64,000 nucleotides of DNA from Aurantimicrobium minutum (GCF_029893825.1 NZ_JARXXV010000001.1:496001-560000); one strand, 5' to 3'; counted from the stretch's first letter, positions 45,689-63,292 are shown. Numbers and translations are program-made. The notes: generated from the letters alone by a model not told the origin.

Positions 45689-45722
45689 AAAATAGCCACC
45701 CGTAAAAACGGGTGGCTATTTT
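45689..45722 (-). terminator. Terminator of the rrn operon
   Basis: Perfect 15-bp arms AAAATAGCCACCCGT and ACGGGTGGCTATTTT around aaaa, ending in TTTT on the minus strand, nine bases after 5S. Confidence 0.88.
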
Positions 45723-45730
45723 ACAAATAA

Positions 45731-45849
45731 GTCCGGCGGTGTCCTACTCTCCCACAGGGTCCCCCCTGCAGTACCATCGGCGCTGAGAGTCTTAGCTTCC
45801 GGGTTCGGAATGTAACCGGGCGTTTCCCTCTCGCTATGGCCGCCGAAAC
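45731..45849 (-). rRNA. rrf: 5S ribosomal RNA
   Basis: About 119 nt; the 5' GTTTCGGCGGCCATAGC and 3' GGACACCGCCGGAC form the terminal helix, and CCCGGTTACATTCCGAACC is the conserved 5S loop sequence. Last gene of the 16S-23S-5S operon. Ends are estimated from the helix. Confidence 0.93.
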
Positions 45850-45914
45850 ACTATTGATGTATATCAAAGTGAAACGTGCACATACGATGTATGCGCAGTT
45901 CTCGACCGTACATC

Positions 45915-45941
45915 GAGAACCACTCAGTGGACGCGAACATC
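45915..45941 (-). other. 3' arm of the pre-23S processing stem
   Basis: In the 23S-5S spacer, a 27-base stretch complementary to 49214-49240 in the 16S-23S spacer except one mismatch and two G-U pairs. The two would form the long helix cut by RNase III around 23S rRNA. Confidence 0.7.
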
Positions 45942-45982
45942 AGGCCACAAAATCCAGCCTTACAACGGATTATGTGTAGTGA

Positions 45983-51039
<5,057 letters not shown>

Positions 51040-51309
51040 AGATTGATAGCCACCGGCTAAAAGCTGGTGGCAAATCTATTTATGCGACATTCCCCGGAAT
51101 AAGGGCGAATGTCGCGAGTTTGAAACTGACAAAACAGAACAGTCATTGCTGACATGTTTTGTTGTCTAATTTTTTTCCAAAGGAATCCGTACATCAACAA
51201 AAAGTTGATGCCGGGTTTTGGCATTTGACATTGTGCACGCTGTTGAGTTCTCAAGGATCGGGCGCTCCTACTCCAATTCCTTTCGGAACCGGTTTAGGGC
51301 AACTGTCCT
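51040..51309 (-). promoter_or_regulatory. rrn leader with boxA-like element and hairpins
   Basis: About 270 bases of transcribed leader. The boxA-like TTGAGAACTCAACAGCGTG lies at about 51236-51254, matching the conserved mycobacterial leader element used in antitermination. Hairpins are GCCACCGGCT/AGCTGGTGGC (51049-51071), GCGACATTC/GAATGTCGC (51084-51115) and CATCAAC/GTTGATG (51192-51210). These probably serve 16S processing. Confidence 0.7.
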
Positions 51310-51337
51310 AACTTACCATCAAAAGCGATCTTGTCAA
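51310..51337 (-). promoter_or_regulatory. rRNA promoter
   Basis: TTGACA (51337-51332) and TAAGTT (51315-51310) with a 16-bp spacer, about 270 bp ahead of 16S. The rest of the 573-bp gap up to tyrS (51338-51612) holds a weak hairpin GAGAGT/ACTCTC at 51349-51365 and nothing else I can identify; additional rrn promoters could lie there. Confidence 0.65.
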
Positions 51338-51612
51338 ACTCATCACCGGAGAGTCTTCAACTCTCTGGCTGCCGTTCGCAACATCGCGATACATGATGGA
51401 TTTTCATCCTGTTAGCTTCCAAGTGTGCGCCGTAGCGTTTTCTCAAAGAAGCTGAGATGGTCCCGCTTGAGGTCTGACGCTCTGAGGCAATCAGCACCTT
51501 TGGGGTGACAAGTGACTACATTACGGGTTTATTACGGTTCGAGCAAATCTCTCTCGCATCCCGGGCGTGTCGCCTCTAGTGAGATGCTCATTCCCCCGGT
51601 AATTGCAGTGAA

Positions 51613-52902
51613 TTACTCGACGAATACCCCGGCAAGTGTCTTCTTTCCACGTCTCAAAACGGCCATGCCGCTGGGGAGAACGTGGGCAGTCAAGAGTTCA
51701 TCTTCAGCAGTGATCTTCTCATTATTGAGATAGACACCGCCTTCAGCGATAGAGCGACGTGCAGCACCCAGGCTCTGAGAAAGCCCAGTATCTACCAATA
51801 ACTGTGCAACTGGCGTAGACGCGGGGGTAGTCGTGTGGGGCAGTTCACGAAGTGCCGTTTCGAGAGTTGCTGCATCAAGCTCCGCGAGTTCACCCTGACC
51901 AAACAGTGCAGCCGCGGCAGCGATAGCCGCCTGGGTCGCTTGCTCGCCGTGCACGAGAGAAGTGACCTCGAGTGCAAGTCGGCGCTGGGCTGCTCGCTTG
52001 AACGGCTCATCAGCGACTTGCTGAGCTAACTCTTCAATTTCTGCGCGAGAGAGGAAGGTGAATACCTTGATGCGGTCGATAACATCGGCGTCATCGGTAT
52101 TGAGCCAGAACTGGTAAAACGCGTAAGGACTGGTCATGGACGCATCGAGCCAGACCGCATTTCCTTCACTTTTACCAAACTTGGTGCCGTCACTGTTTGT
52201 AATCAGTGGTGTACCAATAGCGTGAACGCTCTTGCCTTCGGCACGATGAATCAGGTCAGTGCCGCTGGTGAGGTTACCCCACTGGTCACTTCCTCCGGTC
52301 TGAAGAACACAGTCGTAGTTACGGTAAAGCTCCAGGAAATCCATTCCCTGCAAAATCTGGTAGCTGAATTCGGTGTAACTAATACCCGCTTCTGAGTTCA
52401 GACGCGCAGAAACAGCATCCTTCTTGAGCATTGTTCCCACGCGGTAGTACTTGCCCACATCGCGCAGGAAGTCGATTGCCGACATTGGCGCAGTCCAGTC
52501 CAGGTTGTTCACCATGCGGGCAGCGTTCACTCCCTCAAAACTGAGGAACTTTGAAATCTGAGAACTGAGGTATCCAACCCACTCATTGACAGTCTCTTTG
52601 GTGTTGAGAGTGCGCTCCGCAGTGGGACGTGGATCACCCACCAGACCAGTGGAACCGCCAACAAGACCAAGAGGCTTGTGGCCAGCAAGCTGGATACGGC
52701 GCAGTAACAAGAGTTGAACCAGGTTACCTAAGTGCAACGACGGTGCAGTGGGGTCAAAACCGCAGTAGTAGGTAATCGGTGGACCTTGGAAGAGTTTCTT
52801 TAGCTCATCAGCGTCGGTAGAGACGTGAATGAGTCCACGCCACACCAGCTCATCCCAGAGTGTGTCGAAGCTGGAATCGTTTGATTGATTTTCGAGAGAC
52901 AA
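51613..52902 (-). CDS. tyrS: Tyrosyl-tRNA synthetase
   Basis: A 429-residue class I synthetase. YYCGFDPTAPSLHLGNLVQLL carries the HIGH motif, QTGGSDQWGN binds tyrosine, KFGKSEGN is the KMSKS motif, and an S4 RNA-binding domain closes the protein (SLGAARRSIAEGGVYLNNEKI). The start is TTG at 52902, directly after the argH stop, with AGGGCTG upstream; no better start exists nearby. Tail of the pheS-pheT-arg-tyrS series. Confidence 0.95.
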   Translation of the reverse strand: MSLENQSNDSSFDTLWDELVWRGLIHVSTDADELKKLFQGPPITYYCGFDPTAPSLHLGNLVQLLLLRRIQLAGHKPLGLVGGSTGLVGDPRPTAERTLNTKETVNEWVGYLSSQISKFLSFEGVNAARMVNNLDWTAPMSAIDFLRDVGKYYRVGTMLKKDAVSARLNSEAGISYTEFSYQILQGMDFLELYRNYDCVLQTGGSDQWGNLTSGTDLIHRAEGKSVHAIGTPLITNSDGTKFGKSEGNAVWLDASMTSPYAFYQFWLNTDDADVIDRIKVFTFLSRAEIEELAQQVADEPFKRAAQRRLALEVTSLVHGEQATQAAIAAAAALFGQGELAELDAATLETALRELPHTTTPASTPVAQLLVDTGLSQSLGAARRSIAEGGVYLNNEKITAEDELLTAHVLPSGMAVLRRGKKTLAGVFVE

Positions 52903-54345
<1,443 letters not shown>

Positions 54346-54367
54346 TCAATCCTAAGGTTGTCAAGAA

Positions 54368-55291
54368 TTAGTTCTGGCGAAGCAGCCATGTCAACAGTGC
54401 CTTTTGGGCGTGCAGACGATTCTCCGCCTCATCCCAAATCACGCTCTGTGCGCCATCAATGACATCAGCAGTTACCTCATACCCGCGGTATGCAGGTAGG
54501 CAGTGCATAAAGATTGCGGATTTATCCGCATGAGCCATCAAGGCAGCGTCAACTTGGTAGCGCTCGAAATCTTTCTGACGCTGAGCCTTCTGGTCTTCTT
54601 GCCCCATCGACACCCAGGTATCTGTGACAACCACATCAGCACCAGAGACAGCAGCAACAGCATCTTCAGTGATCAGTACAGAACCTCCGTGCTCAGCTGC
54701 TAGCTTTTCGGCATCACGAACAATGGCAGGAGCTGGCTGATATCCGGCAGGAGCTGCAACGTGAACATTCATTCCCGCAAGAGCACAAGCCAGAAGGTAG
54801 GAGTGAGACATATTGCTACTGCCATCACCCACAAACGCGACGGTCAAACCAGCGAGGTTGCCTTTGTGTTCACGAATAGTCATTAAATCAGCAAGCAGCT
54901 GACAGGGGTGGAACTCATCGCTGAGCGCATTCACCACAGGAACGGTTGTTCCAGCTGCCATCTCTTCGAGACCTGCTTGGGCGAATGTGCGCCACACAAT
55001 GGCACTGACCATTCGCTCCATGACTCGTGCCGTATCTGCAATAGATTCCTTAGCACCTAGCTGACTGGTGCCAGAGTCCATGATCAATGGAACTCCGCCT
55101 AAGTCAGCAATACCGACGGCAAAGGACACCCGAGTGCGCGTCGAGGTCTTATCGAAAATGACAGCAACAGTCTGTGGCCCTGCCAAAGGCTTTTCACTAT
55201 AGGGCTCGGCCTTGAGTGCCAGTGCTAGATCGAGAATCTCGTTCTGCTGAGCTTGGGTGATGTCATCATCACGAAGGAAATGTTTGGTCAT
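54368..55291 (-). CDS. argF: Ornithine carbamoyltransferase
   Basis: A 307-residue transcarbamylase. Carbamoyl-phosphate loop STRTRVSF, the [11 protein letters not shown] block and the ornithine-binding [11 protein letters not shown]. The ATG overlaps the argB stop by four bases (ATGA), leaving no space for argD, which separates them in mycobacteria. Confidence 0.95.
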   Translation of the reverse strand: MTKHFLRDDDITQAQQNEILDLALALKAEPYSEKPLAGPQTVAVIFDKTSTRTRVSFAVGIADLGGVPLIMDSGTSQLGAKESIADTARVMERMVSAIVWRTFAQAGLEEMAAGTTVPVVNALSDEFHPCQLLADLMTIREHKGNLAGLTVAFVGDGSSNMSHSYLLACALAGMNVHVAAPAGYQPAPAIVRDAEKLAAEHGGSVLITEDAVAAVSGADVVVTDTWVSMGQEDQKAQRQKDFERYQVDAALMAHADKSAIFMHCLPAYRGYEVTADVIDGAQSVIWDEAENRLHAQKALLTWLLRQN

Positions 55292-56184
55292 GAAGCCACT
55301 ACTTCCGTTCCAGAACCAGTCTGGGTAAAGATTTCGAGCAAAATCGAATGAGGATTGCGGCCATCAATGATGGCGGCTTTGGGAACTCCCCCATCTACTG
55401 CTTCCAAACAGGCAGCCATCTTGGGGATCATGCCTGATTCCAAAGATGGAATGACTTCACGGAGTTCATCCGCACCAATCTCTGAGACGAGAGAGTCCAT
55501 GTTGGGCCAGTCACTGTAAAGACCGGCGACATCCGTGAGGATTACTAGCTTGGCAGCTCCGAGTGCAACGGCCAACGATGCTGCTGCCGCATCAGCGTTG
55601 ACATTGAGTGACTGTCCCGGAGTGTCTTTATCTGGAGCAATAGAGGAGACCACTGGAATACGGCCAGCATCGATGAGGGCGTGAACTGCCTCAGGATCAA
55701 CTGCAACCACATCGCCCACGAGTCCGAGATCGACCATCTCGCCATCAATTTCAACACCTCGACGTTCGCCAACAAACAATCCGGCGTCCTCACCAGAGAT
55801 TGATGCTGCCAGCGGACCATGTTCGTTCATATGGCCGACGAGGTCTCGAGAGACTTGACCGGTCAAAACCATACGGACGACGTCCATGGCTTCAGGGCTG
55901 GTCACGCGATAACCACCGCGGAATTCACTTTCGATACCTAAACGCTCCAGCATCTTGGTGATCTGAGGACCACCTCCGTGAACAACTACAGGCTTAATGC
56001 CGACGGTGCGCAAATACACCATGTCTTCAGCGAATGCACGAGTGAGCTCTTCACTCACCATGGCATTACCGCCAAACTTCACCACGATGATCTGGTCATT
56101 GAATTTCTTCAACCAGGGCAAAGACTCGATGAGCGTGGCAGCTTTGATTGTTGCTGCCGCGTCTTCTTCACGCATTTGGGTCAT
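55288..56184 (-). CDS. argB: Acetylglutamate kinase
   Basis: A 298-residue amino-acid kinase: [39 protein letters not shown], and [26 protein letters not shown]. The length and N-terminal helix are those of the arginine-inhibited hexameric form, so end-product feedback is likely. 17 bp after argJ. Confidence 0.95.
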   Translation of the reverse strand: MTQMREEDAAATIKAATLIESLPWLKKFNDQIIVVKFGGNAMVSEELTRAFAEDMVYLRTVGIKPVVVHGGGPQITKMLERLGIESEFRGGYRVTSPEAMDVVRMVLTGQVSRDLVGHMNEHGPLAASISGEDAGLFVGERRGVEIDGEMVDLGLVGDVVAVDPEAVHALIDAGRIPVVSSIAPDKDTPGQSLNVNADAAAASLAVALGAAKLVILTDVAGLYSDWPNMDSLVSEIGADELREVIPSLESGMIPKMAACLEAVDGGVPKAAIIDGRNPHSILLEIFTQTGSGTEVVAS

Positions 56185-56201
56185 GAGTATTCCTTGACGT
56201 C

Positions 56202-57371
56202 TTAGCTCGCGTACGCGCTGTTTTCGTGCACGTAGTCGTGGGTGAGGTCGTTAGTCCAGATTGTTGCGCTCTCAGTTCCACTGTGCAGCTCAATTTGGAT
56301 GTCTACCTCGCGAGGAGAGAGGTCTACCAAATCACGTGACTGATCTGGCTCCCCCGCCGTACACACTGCCACTCCGTTGAAGCTGACATCGATGTTGTAG
56401 GGATCAAAGACAGCTTGGGAAGTTCCCACCGCAGCCAGAACTCGTCCCCAGTTGGGATCATTTCCAAAAATGGCCGCCTTGAACAGGTTGGATCGGCTCA
56501 CAGTACGCGCAACATCAACAGCGTCATCTTCACTGGCAGCACCAGTGACGGTGATGTGGATGTTGTGACTAGCACCTTCAGCATCTTGTTGTAACTGAAT
56601 GGCCAGGTCTCGACACAACTCGGTCAACCGTGCAGTGAATTCATCCAACTCGGGCTCAACACCAGAAGCGCCGGAGGCCATCAGGGTGACCTGGTCGTTT
56701 GTGGACATGCAACCGTCGGAATCCAGACGATCAAAAGTAACTCGGGTAGCAGCTCGCAAAGCTGAATCTAGTTGTGCACTGGTCAATACGGCATCGGTGG
56801 TAATCACAACAAGCATGGTGGCCAAACCAGGAGCCAACATTCCAGCACCCTTAGCCATGCCACCGATGGTGTAACCCGCTCCGGTCGAGACGGACATCTT
56901 GGGCACAGAGTCCGTGGTCATGATGGCATGCGCAGCATCAACACCGGCTTGTTCACTGGTTCCATTTTCAGAAAGTACTTCAAGACCAGCATCCCAGACA
57001 CCGGTCTTGAGCTTGTCGAGATCAAGCTGTTCACCGATCAGTCCGGTGGAACACACCAATACATCACCAGCAGAGACACCTAGTCGCTCAGCAACTGCTT
57101 CAGCAGTGGCATGAGTGGTCTGGAAACCGCGAGCACCGGTGTAACAGTTAGCACCACCAGAGTTCAACACAATGGCTTCTACTACTGGATCTGCCATGAC
57201 TTGCTGGCTCCACAAAATGGGGTTTGCTTTGCACCTGTTTGAGGTAAACACAGCAGCCACTGACTTCAGGGGGCCTAAGTTTCGCACCATAGCGAAATCT
57301 TTCTTGCCTGTGGACTTCAATCCACAGACAACACCTGCGGCACTAAAGCCTGCTGCAGCGGTCACACTCAT
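56202..57371 (-). CDS. argJ: Bifunctional ornithine acetyltransferase / N-acetylglutamate synthase
   Basis: A 389-residue Ntn-type enzyme that self-cleaves before Thr in [16 protein letters not shown] (the ATML site). It recycles the acetyl group between acetylornithine and glutamate. Other family segments: [24 protein letters not shown] and [16 protein letters not shown] at the C-terminus. The ATG overlaps the argC stop by four bases. Presence of ArgJ explains the absence of argE. Confidence 0.95.
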   Translation of the reverse strand: MSVTAAAGFSAAGVVCGLKSTGKKDFAMVRNLGPLKSVAAVFTSNRCKANPILWSQQVMADPVVEAIVLNSGGANCYTGARGFQTTHATAEAVAERLGVSAGDVLVCSTGLIGEQLDLDKLKTGVWDAGLEVLSENGTSEQAGVDAAHAIMTTDSVPKMSVSTGAGYTIGGMAKGAGMLAPGLATMLVVITTDAVLTSAQLDSALRAATRVTFDRLDSDGCMSTNDQVTLMASGASGVEPELDEFTARLTELCRDLAIQLQQDAEGASHNIHITVTGAASEDDAVDVARTVSRSNLFKAAIFGNDPNWGRVLAAVGTSQAVFDPYNIDVSFNGVAVCTAGEPDQSRDLVDLSPREVDIQIELHSGTESATIWTNDLTHDYVHENSAYAS

Positions 57372-58411
57372 GGCGCAACTCCATTCGTGGTCAAACCGGT
57401 AGTTTCTTCAATTCCCAAAGCAATATTTGCGGACTGAATAGCCGCCCCTGCCGTGCCCTTGGTCAAGTTATCCAGAGCACTTATGACAATGACTCGTCCT
57501 GCGTTCTCATCTAAGGCAATACCAATGAGGCACGTGTTTGCGCCCAGCGTGTCCGCTGTGCGTGGGAATTGCCCTAATGGCAAGACCTGAACAAACGGCT
57601 CTCCTGCATATGTTGCACTCCATGCTGCGTGCAATTGTTCCAACGTCACCCCAGGTTTTACCCGGGCAGTAGTGGTGGCAAGGATTCCTCGCGCCATTGG
57701 AACCAGCACCGGAGTCATAGAGACTGATACTTCAGCAGCACCTGCCTTACGCAAGTTTTGAGCAATCTCTGGAGTGTGGCGGTGAACACCTCCCACTGCA
57801 TACGCAGAAGCAGATCCCATGATTTCACTGGCTAACAAATCAACTTTGAGGCTCTTTCCAGCTCCCGAAGGACCCACGGAAAGTACCGAGACGATATCGA
57901 CTGCGTCAATCAAATCAGCCTGAACTCCGGGCGCAATTGCCAAGGAGATGGCAGAGGCATTACAGCCAGGAGCAGCTATGCGCTTGGTCCCTGCAAGGTA
58001 ATCACGCTGAGAACCGGAGGACAGTGGAAGTTCAGGGATGCCATAAGTCCAGGCTGAGTTGAATTCTCCACCATAAAACGCAGCCCAGTCGGATTCCTCT
58101 TCAAGTCGGTGGTCTGCACCACAGTCAATAACGAGAGTGTCTGGGCTCAGTTGAGCTGCGAGCGCACCGGAAGATCCGTGCGGGAGAGCGAGAAAGACAA
58201 CATCATGACCAGCTAGGGTTTCTGCGCTGGTGTCCTGCAGTACTAGATCACCATAGCTGCGCAAATGCGGTTGAACATCAACTAATCGCTGCCCAGCGTT
58301 GGAGTGCGCGGTTACTGTGCGCACCTCGAACTCGGGGTGGCTCGCGAGCAAGCGAAGCACCTCGCCACCGGCATAACCGCTGGCTCCAGCAATGGCAACC
58401 GAGTATGTCAT
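57368..58411 (-). CDS. argC: N-acetyl-gamma-glutamyl-phosphate reductase
   Basis: A 347-residue NADPH enzyme: Rossmann loop [17 protein letters not shown], catalytic Cys in [17 protein letters not shown], and [20 protein letters not shown]. First arg gene after pheT (59 bp gap), which could hold its promoter. No ARG box could be recognised with confidence. Confidence 0.95.
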   Translation of the reverse strand: MTYSVAIAGASGYAGGEVLRLLASHPEFEVRTVTAHSNAGQRLVDVQPHLRSYGDLVLQDTSAETLAGHDVVFLALPHGSSGALAAQLSPDTLVIDCGADHRLEEESDWAAFYGGEFNSAWTYGIPELPLSSGSQRDYLAGTKRIAAPGCNASAISLAIAPGVQADLIDAVDIVSVLSVGPSGAGKSLKVDLLASEIMGSASAYAVGGVHRHTPEIAQNLRKAGAAEVSVSMTPVLVPMARGILATTTARVKPGVTLEQLHAAWSATYAGEPFVQVLPLGQFPRTADTLGANTCLIGIALDENAGRVIVISALDNLTKGTAGAAIQSANIALGIEETTGLTTNGVAP

Positions 58412-58470
58412 TAGATAACTCTATCCAAACCTTCAACCAGTTATTGAACCCTGAAGAAGGCGTGGCTGGA

Positions 58471-61011
58471 TTACTCGCGAATTGTCGCGCCGAAGCGAGA
58501 TGCTGCGAGCGCAACACCGGCTTCTTTGGACGCGGTTGCTTCAGCGGCGGTAAGGGTTCGATCAGGTGCCCTAAATCGCAATGCGAAAGTGAGGGAGCGC
58601 TGCCCTTCAGGAATACCGGCCCCCTGGTAGACATCCACTAGTGTGCCGCTCTCCAGCAATTCACCAGCACCCTCCACAACTGCAGCAAGAACATCTGCTG
58701 CAGGAATGGTGTCGTTGACAACGAGGGAAAGATCCTGGGTTGCAGCAGGCATGGTCTTGACGTCCACTGCAACGTGAGGAACACCTGCTGCGTTGGTAAC
58801 TGCATCGAGGTTCAATTCAAATGCTGCAACAGTACGAGGTAGGTGTGCTGCTTCGGCAACGGTGGGGAGGAGTTCACCGGCATAGCCAATAACTTCTTCA
58901 CCCAGTAGCAGTTCTGCTGTACGACCTGGGTGGAATGCCTTGTGAGCTCCTTGGCGAACAGAGATATTCACTCCAGCACCCAAAGCAATCTGCTGCACAG
59001 CTGCTAGAGCATCCTTCCAGTTAAAACCAACAGCCTTTTGTCCCACCTGCTTGGTTATGGCATCGCCGACAAACAGACCTGAGATATAGCGAGGCTGTGG
59101 CGGAATACCTGCATAGAGCTTGGCTTCGACTTCTGGTGCTGGACGAACGCCGCCAGCAACAATGTCCTGACCGTAGGTCTTTCCAGGCTCAGGTAGGAAA
59201 ACCAGTCCTGTTTCAAACAGGGCGAGGTCATTTAGACCACGTGAACGGTTGCGAGCGGCAGTCCCGATGAGTCCAGGCAGCAGCGAGGTGCGCATCCACC
59301 CCTGTGTTGCATCCAGTGCATTGGCCAAACGAACCTGCGGAACAGTGCTTGAGGTTGCAGAACCGAAGAGATTGTTAGTCTCTTCATCGAAGAAGGGATA
59401 GCTCAGAACTTCTGTGTGACCGGTAGCGGCAAGGGTGTTCGAAACGCGTCGACGCACGTCTTGAGCAACGGTATAACCACGTCCTGGAGGGGCAACAGGC
59501 AATTCAGCAGGAATGAGGTGGTATCCAACAATGCGGGCCACTTCTTCAGCCAGAGTCCACTTGTCTGTGAGGTCTGGACGCCAGGTGGGTGGAGTGACTG
59601 TAAAACCGGCACCAGATGCAACAACGTCACATCCGATTTCTGACAGCGATGACTGTATTTGGTCGTCGCTGTATTCCAAACCAATCAACTTGGTGACAAA
59701 ACCTGAAGGAAGTTCAATGGCCGAAGGTGCTGCGAAGTGGTTTATGTAGGAACCTTCATCCACAATTTCACCGCCAGCAAATTCAACCAAGAGTTGTGCA
59801 ACACGACCTGCAGCAATCGCAGCAATTGCTGGGTCAACTCCGCGCTCAAAACGCTTCGAGGCTTCAGAACTGAGTTTGTGTCGGCGGGCAGATCGAGCAA
59901 TGGATACAGGATCGAAGTTTGCTGCCTCAATGAGTACATTGGTGGTGCCGTCACTGATTTCAGTGTTAGCACCACCCATCACACCGGCAAGGCCAATTGC
60001 TTTACCACCTGAGGTGATGAGCAGGTCTTCGACGTCCAGCACACGCTCTGCTTCATCCAAGGTGATCAGCTTCTCGCCTTGAGTAGCGCGGCGAACAACG
60101 ATGTCACCGGAGAGCTTGTCCAAGTCATAAGCGTGGTTGGGTTGACCCATTTCGATCATGACGTAGTTCGAAATATCCACCGGAAGTGAAATAGATCGAA
60201 TACCAGCTAGCTTCAAGCGCGAAACCATCCACGAAGGTGTGGGGGCAGTTGCATCAATTCCGCGCACAATACGCGTAGCGAAAACATTGCAGCCCACACG
60301 GCCACGAATAGGTGCTGTGTCATCAACCGATACGGGGAATTCGGTGCCAAACTTTGTCACCTCGGTGACACCCCGTGACGAAATAACCTCTGTTGCAGGG
60401 TCACGGAAGGCAGCACCGGTTGAGTGTGCATATTCACGTGCAACACCACGGATAGAGAATGCATATCCGCGGTCAGGAGTCACGTTGATCTCGACAGCAG
60501 ACTCTGAAAGCCCCAGGAGTTCCAGCGCGTCAGTACCTACTTCGGGATCGAGACCCATTTCAGCAAGGCGAATGATTCCATCGTGACTATCGCCTAGACC
60601 CAGCTCCTTAGCCGACGCCATCATGCCGTCAGAAACGTGCCCGTAGGTCTTACGTGCAGCAATGGGGAACGGTCCAGGAAGGACGGCACCTGGCAAGGTC
60701 ACAACTACCTTGTCTCCTACAAAGAAGTTCCCAGCTCCACAGACGATGCCGTGAATAGCGTCGCCACCATCGGCAGCAACCTGGCCCTCTGGCGCAACTC
60801 GAACCTGACACCAACGAATGGTCTTCCCATTGCTCTGTTCTTCAGGAGTGAATTCGAGAACTTCACCAACCACGATGGGGCCAGAAATGTCTCCGCCGTG
60901 AATGTCTTCTTCTTCAAAACCAACCTTGACCAGGTCTGCTTGAACCTGTTCAGGAGTAATACCTTCGGCGAGGTCGACGTATTCGCCCAGCCAGCTCAGT
61001 GGGACGCGCAT
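58471..61011 (-). CDS. pheT: Phenylalanyl-tRNA synthetase beta subunit
   Basis: An 846-residue subunit. Visible are the start MRVPLSWLGEYVDL, the EMAP-like tRNA-binding domain (about 40-150), the B3/B4 editing region, B5 (VVASGAGFTVTPPTWRPDLT) and the C-terminal anticodon-binding fold (LSLVVNDTIPAADVLAAV...). The ATG shares a base with the pheS stop (TGATG). Works with PheS as an alpha2-beta2 enzyme. Confidence 0.96.
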   Translation of the reverse strand: MRVPLSWLGEYVDLAEGITPEQVQADLVKVGFEEEDIHGGDISGPIVVGEVLEFTPEEQSNGKTIRWCQVRVAPEGQVAADGGDAIHGIVCGAGNFFVGDKVVVTLPGAVLPGPFPIAARKTYGHVSDGMMASAKELGLGDSHDGIIRLAEMGLDPEVGTDALELLGLSESAVEINVTPDRGYAFSIRGVAREYAHSTGAAFRDPATEVISSRGVTEVTKFGTEFPVSVDDTAPIRGRVGCNVFATRIVRGIDATAPTPSWMVSRLKLAGIRSISLPVDISNYVMIEMGQPNHAYDLDKLSGDIVVRRATQGEKLITLDEAERVLDVEDLLITSGGKAIGLAGVMGGANTEISDGTTNVLIEAANFDPVSIARSARRHKLSSEASKRFERGVDPAIAAIAAGRVAQLLVEFAGGEIVDEGSYINHFAAPSAIELPSGFVTKLIGLEYSDDQIQSSLSEIGCDVVASGAGFTVTPPTWRPDLTDKWTLAEEVARIVGYHLIPAELPVAPPGRGYTVAQDVRRRVSNTLAATGHTEVLSYPFFDEETNNLFGSATSSTVPQVRLANALDATQGWMRTSLLPGLIGTAARNRSRGLNDLALFETGLVFLPEPGKTYGQDIVAGGVRPAPEVEAKLYAGIPPQPRYISGLFVGDAITKQVGQKAVGFNWKDALAAVQQIALGAGVNISVRQGAHKAFHPGRTAELLLGEEVIGYAGELLPTVAEAAHLPRTVAAFELNLDAVTNAAGVPHVAVDVKTMPAATQDLSLVVNDTIPAADVLAAVVEGAGELLESGTLVDVYQGAGIPEGQRSLTFALRFRAPDRTLTAAEATASKEAGVALAASRFGATIRE

Positions 61012-62051
61012 CAGACCACCATTCCAAACTGCTGGCTGAAGCGAACATCGCCTTCAACCATGTCGTGCATGTCGCTGACGTCGTTACGGAACATCAGCGT
61101 GCGCTCAACACCAACGCCAAAAGCAAAACCGGAGTAAACCTCAGGGTCAATCCCTGCCGATCGCAACACGTTGGGGTTCACCATTCCACAACCACCCCAC
61201 TCAATCCAGCGAGCGCCACCAGCAAATGTGGGGTGCCAGACATCGAGTTCGGCAGAAGGCTCGGTGAAGGGGAAATAGTTGGGGCGCAGACGAATCTTGG
61301 CGCCTTCTCCGAACATGATGCGAGCAGCATGCTCAAGAGTTCCGCGCAAGTGAGCCATGGTGAGTCCCTTATCCACTGCTAAGCCTTCAACCTGTGTGAA
61401 CACAGGAGTGTGGGTGGCATCAAGTTCGTCTGTTCGATACACACGCCCTGGTGCAAGTACATAGATAGGAACTTCGCGCTCCAACATGGAACGAACCTGA
61501 ACAGGTGAGGTATGTGTGCGGAGAACCAGGTGTGAATCGACTGGTTCCACGAAGAAAGTGTCTTGCATCGCTCGTGCCGGGTGGTCTGCATCAAAGTTCA
61601 GTGCGTCAAAGTTGAACCATTCGCCTTCAAGCTCTGGACCTTCGGCAATTTCCCAGCCCATGCCCACGAATGCATCACAGATGCTTTCTTGTAACAGCAT
61701 GAGCGGGTGGCGACCACCAGCGCTCCATCTAGAAGCGGCAGCGGTGACGTCTACCTTTTCAGCAGCAAGCTGGGCATTTTGCTCTTCGCGCACCATGGCT
61801 TCTTCGCGGGCAGCGAATGCCTGGTTTACTTCAGCACGGGCTTGACCGACAAGCTTTCCTGCTGCTGCTTTCTGATCCCCAGGAACATCCTTCATCAAAG
61901 CGTTCAGCTGAGAGAGAGTCGAAGACTCCCCCACATGGGCAGTGCGGACAGCCTTGAGTGCAGCAGAATCTGTGGCAGCAGCAATTGCAGCTAACGCGTC
62001 AGAAACCGCTGCAGCGACAGCTGCTTCGGTGATTTCAGTAGGTGCAGACAC
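61011..62051 (-). CDS. pheS: Phenylalanyl-tRNA synthetase alpha subunit
   Basis: A 346-residue class II catalytic subunit: motif 2 LVLRTHTSPVQVRSML, FHQVEG-equivalent FTQVEGLAVDKG, and motif 3 SGFAFGVGVERTLMF. I choose GTG at 62051; the frame extends three codons to a TTG at 62060. TAAAAT ends eight bases before the GTG, and only a weak GAG stands between, so the mRNA may be leaderless. Coupled to pheT. Confidence 0.93.
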   Translation of the reverse strand: MSAPTEITEAAVAAAVSDALAAIAAATDSAALKAVRTAHVGESSTLSQLNALMKDVPGDQKAAAGKLVGQARAEVNQAFAAREEAMVREEQNAQLAAEKVDVTAAASRWSAGGRHPLMLLQESICDAFVGMGWEIAEGPELEGEWFNFDALNFDADHPARAMQDTFFVEPVDSHLVLRTHTSPVQVRSMLEREVPIYVLAPGRVYRTDELDATHTPVFTQVEGLAVDKGLTMAHLRGTLEHAARIMFGEGAKIRLRPNYFPFTEPSAELDVWHPTFAGGARWIEWGGCGMVNPNVLRSAGIDPEVYSGFAFGVGVERTLMFRNDVSDMHDMVEGDVRFSQQFGMVV

Positions 62052-62099
62052 AGTTCTCAATTTTATGTGGAGAGGAAGCGGACAGGGGTTCGACAGGCA

Positions 62100-62903
62100 C
62101 TAAGCCTTGTTGTGGGCGAAAGCACTCTCATAAATCAGCACTGCAGCAGCGGTTGCAAGGTTCATAGATTCGGCATCACCATAAATGGGCACGGTGATAG
62201 CTTTCTCTGCCAAAGCAAAGTGTTCATCACTGAGACCACGAGCTTCATTACCGAACAGCCATGCAGTGGGGGCATCCAAGACACCCTGATTGCGAGCAAG
62301 CACCAGATCTTCACCCTTGATATCTGCGGCGAGAAGCTGAAGCCCTGCCTCGCGAACATAGGGAAGAACTGTTTCTAGCTCAACATCTACCGTGATGGGC
62401 AGGTGGAAAAGTGAACCGGTGGTGGATCTGACTACCTTGGGGTTGTAAAGATCAACTGAGCGTCCGGTCAAGATGACGGCATCAGCACCAGCAGCATCGG
62501 CCACACGGATGATGGTGCCCAGATTTCCTGGATCACGCACCTCTTCCAAGATGACGACGAGCTTGGGATCCTCGGCGAAGATTTCCTTTAGCGCCGTAGG
62601 GAATTGGTGCACCACAGCAATGAATCCTTGTGGGGTTACCGTATCCGCCATAGCAGCCAAGACATCTTCGGTGACGAACTCAACATCAACCCCCGCATCG
62701 ACAGCGGTTGCTGCGATGTCTTGGTATCTCTCCAACGCGGTTGGCGTCGCATACAGCTCCACAATCAACTGTGGGCGATATGCCAATGCCTCAGAGACGG
62801 CTTGCGGGCCTTCCAACAGGAAGAGCCCGGTCTCGGACCGGGCTCCCCTGGTGGCTAGCTTCGCAACCGCCTTCACGCGAGGAGCGCGGGGGTTGTCAAG
62901 CAT
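62100..62903 (-). CDS. TrmH/SpoU-family RNA 2'-O-methyltransferase
   Basis: A 267-residue SPOUT enzyme. Motif 1 VILEEVRDPGNLGTIIRVADAAGADAV, motif 2 WLFGNEARGLSD, motif 3 AESMNLATAAAVLIYE. The N-terminal L30e-like domain binds RNA. Target (rRNA or tRNA) unknown; its place between rplT and pheS is typical of actinobacterial 23S rRNA methyltransferases. AAGGAA five bases before the ATG. Confidence 0.92.
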   Translation of the reverse strand: MLDNPRAPRVKAVAKLATRGARSETGLFLLEGPQAVSEALAYRPQLIVELYATPTALERYQDIAATAVDAGVDVEFVTEDVLAAMADTVTPQGFIAVVHQFPTALKEIFAEDPKLVVILEEVRDPGNLGTIIRVADAAGADAVILTGRSVDLYNPKVVRSTTGSLFHLPITVDVELETVLPYVREAGLQLLAADIKGEDLVLARNQGVLDAPTAWLFGNEARGLSDEHFALAEKAITVPIYGDAESMNLATAAAVLIYESAFAHNKA

Positions 62904-62911
62904 GTTGTTCC

Positions 62912-63292
62912 TTAGGCCTTTGGTGCAGAAGTGTCTGCAGGAAGTGCCTTGCGTGCAGCTTCAACCAACTTGGTGAAGGTTGCAGGATCGGTCACAGCGA
63001 TCTCAGCAAGCATGCGACGGTCAACCTGAATGTCAGCCAAAGCGAGACCCTGGATGAAACGGTTGTAGGTCAGGCCGTTTGCACGGCTGGCTGCGTTGAT
63101 GCGCTGAATCCAGAGGCGACGGAAGTCACCCTTGCGGGCACGGCGGTCACGGTAGCTGTAAACCAGCGAGTGGATGACCTGCTCTTTAGCCTTACGGTAC
63201 AGGCGCGAACGCTGACCGCGGTATCCGGATGCGCGCTCGAGGATGACGCGACGCTTCTTGTGAGCGTTAACGGCTCTTTTTACTCTTGCCAT
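62912..63292 (-). CDS. rplT: 50S ribosomal protein L20
   Basis: 126 residues: [29 protein letters not shown] and the globular end [19 protein letters not shown] match L20. It binds 23S rRNA early in assembly. AAGGAT precedes the ATG. Third gene of infC-rpmI-rplT. Confidence 0.97.
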   Translation of the reverse strand: MARVKRAVNAHKKRRVILERASGYRGQRSRLYRKAKEQVIHSLVYSYRDRRARKGDFRRLWIQRINAASRANGLTYNRFIQGLALADIQVDRRMLAEIAVTDPATFTKLVEAARKALPADTSAPKA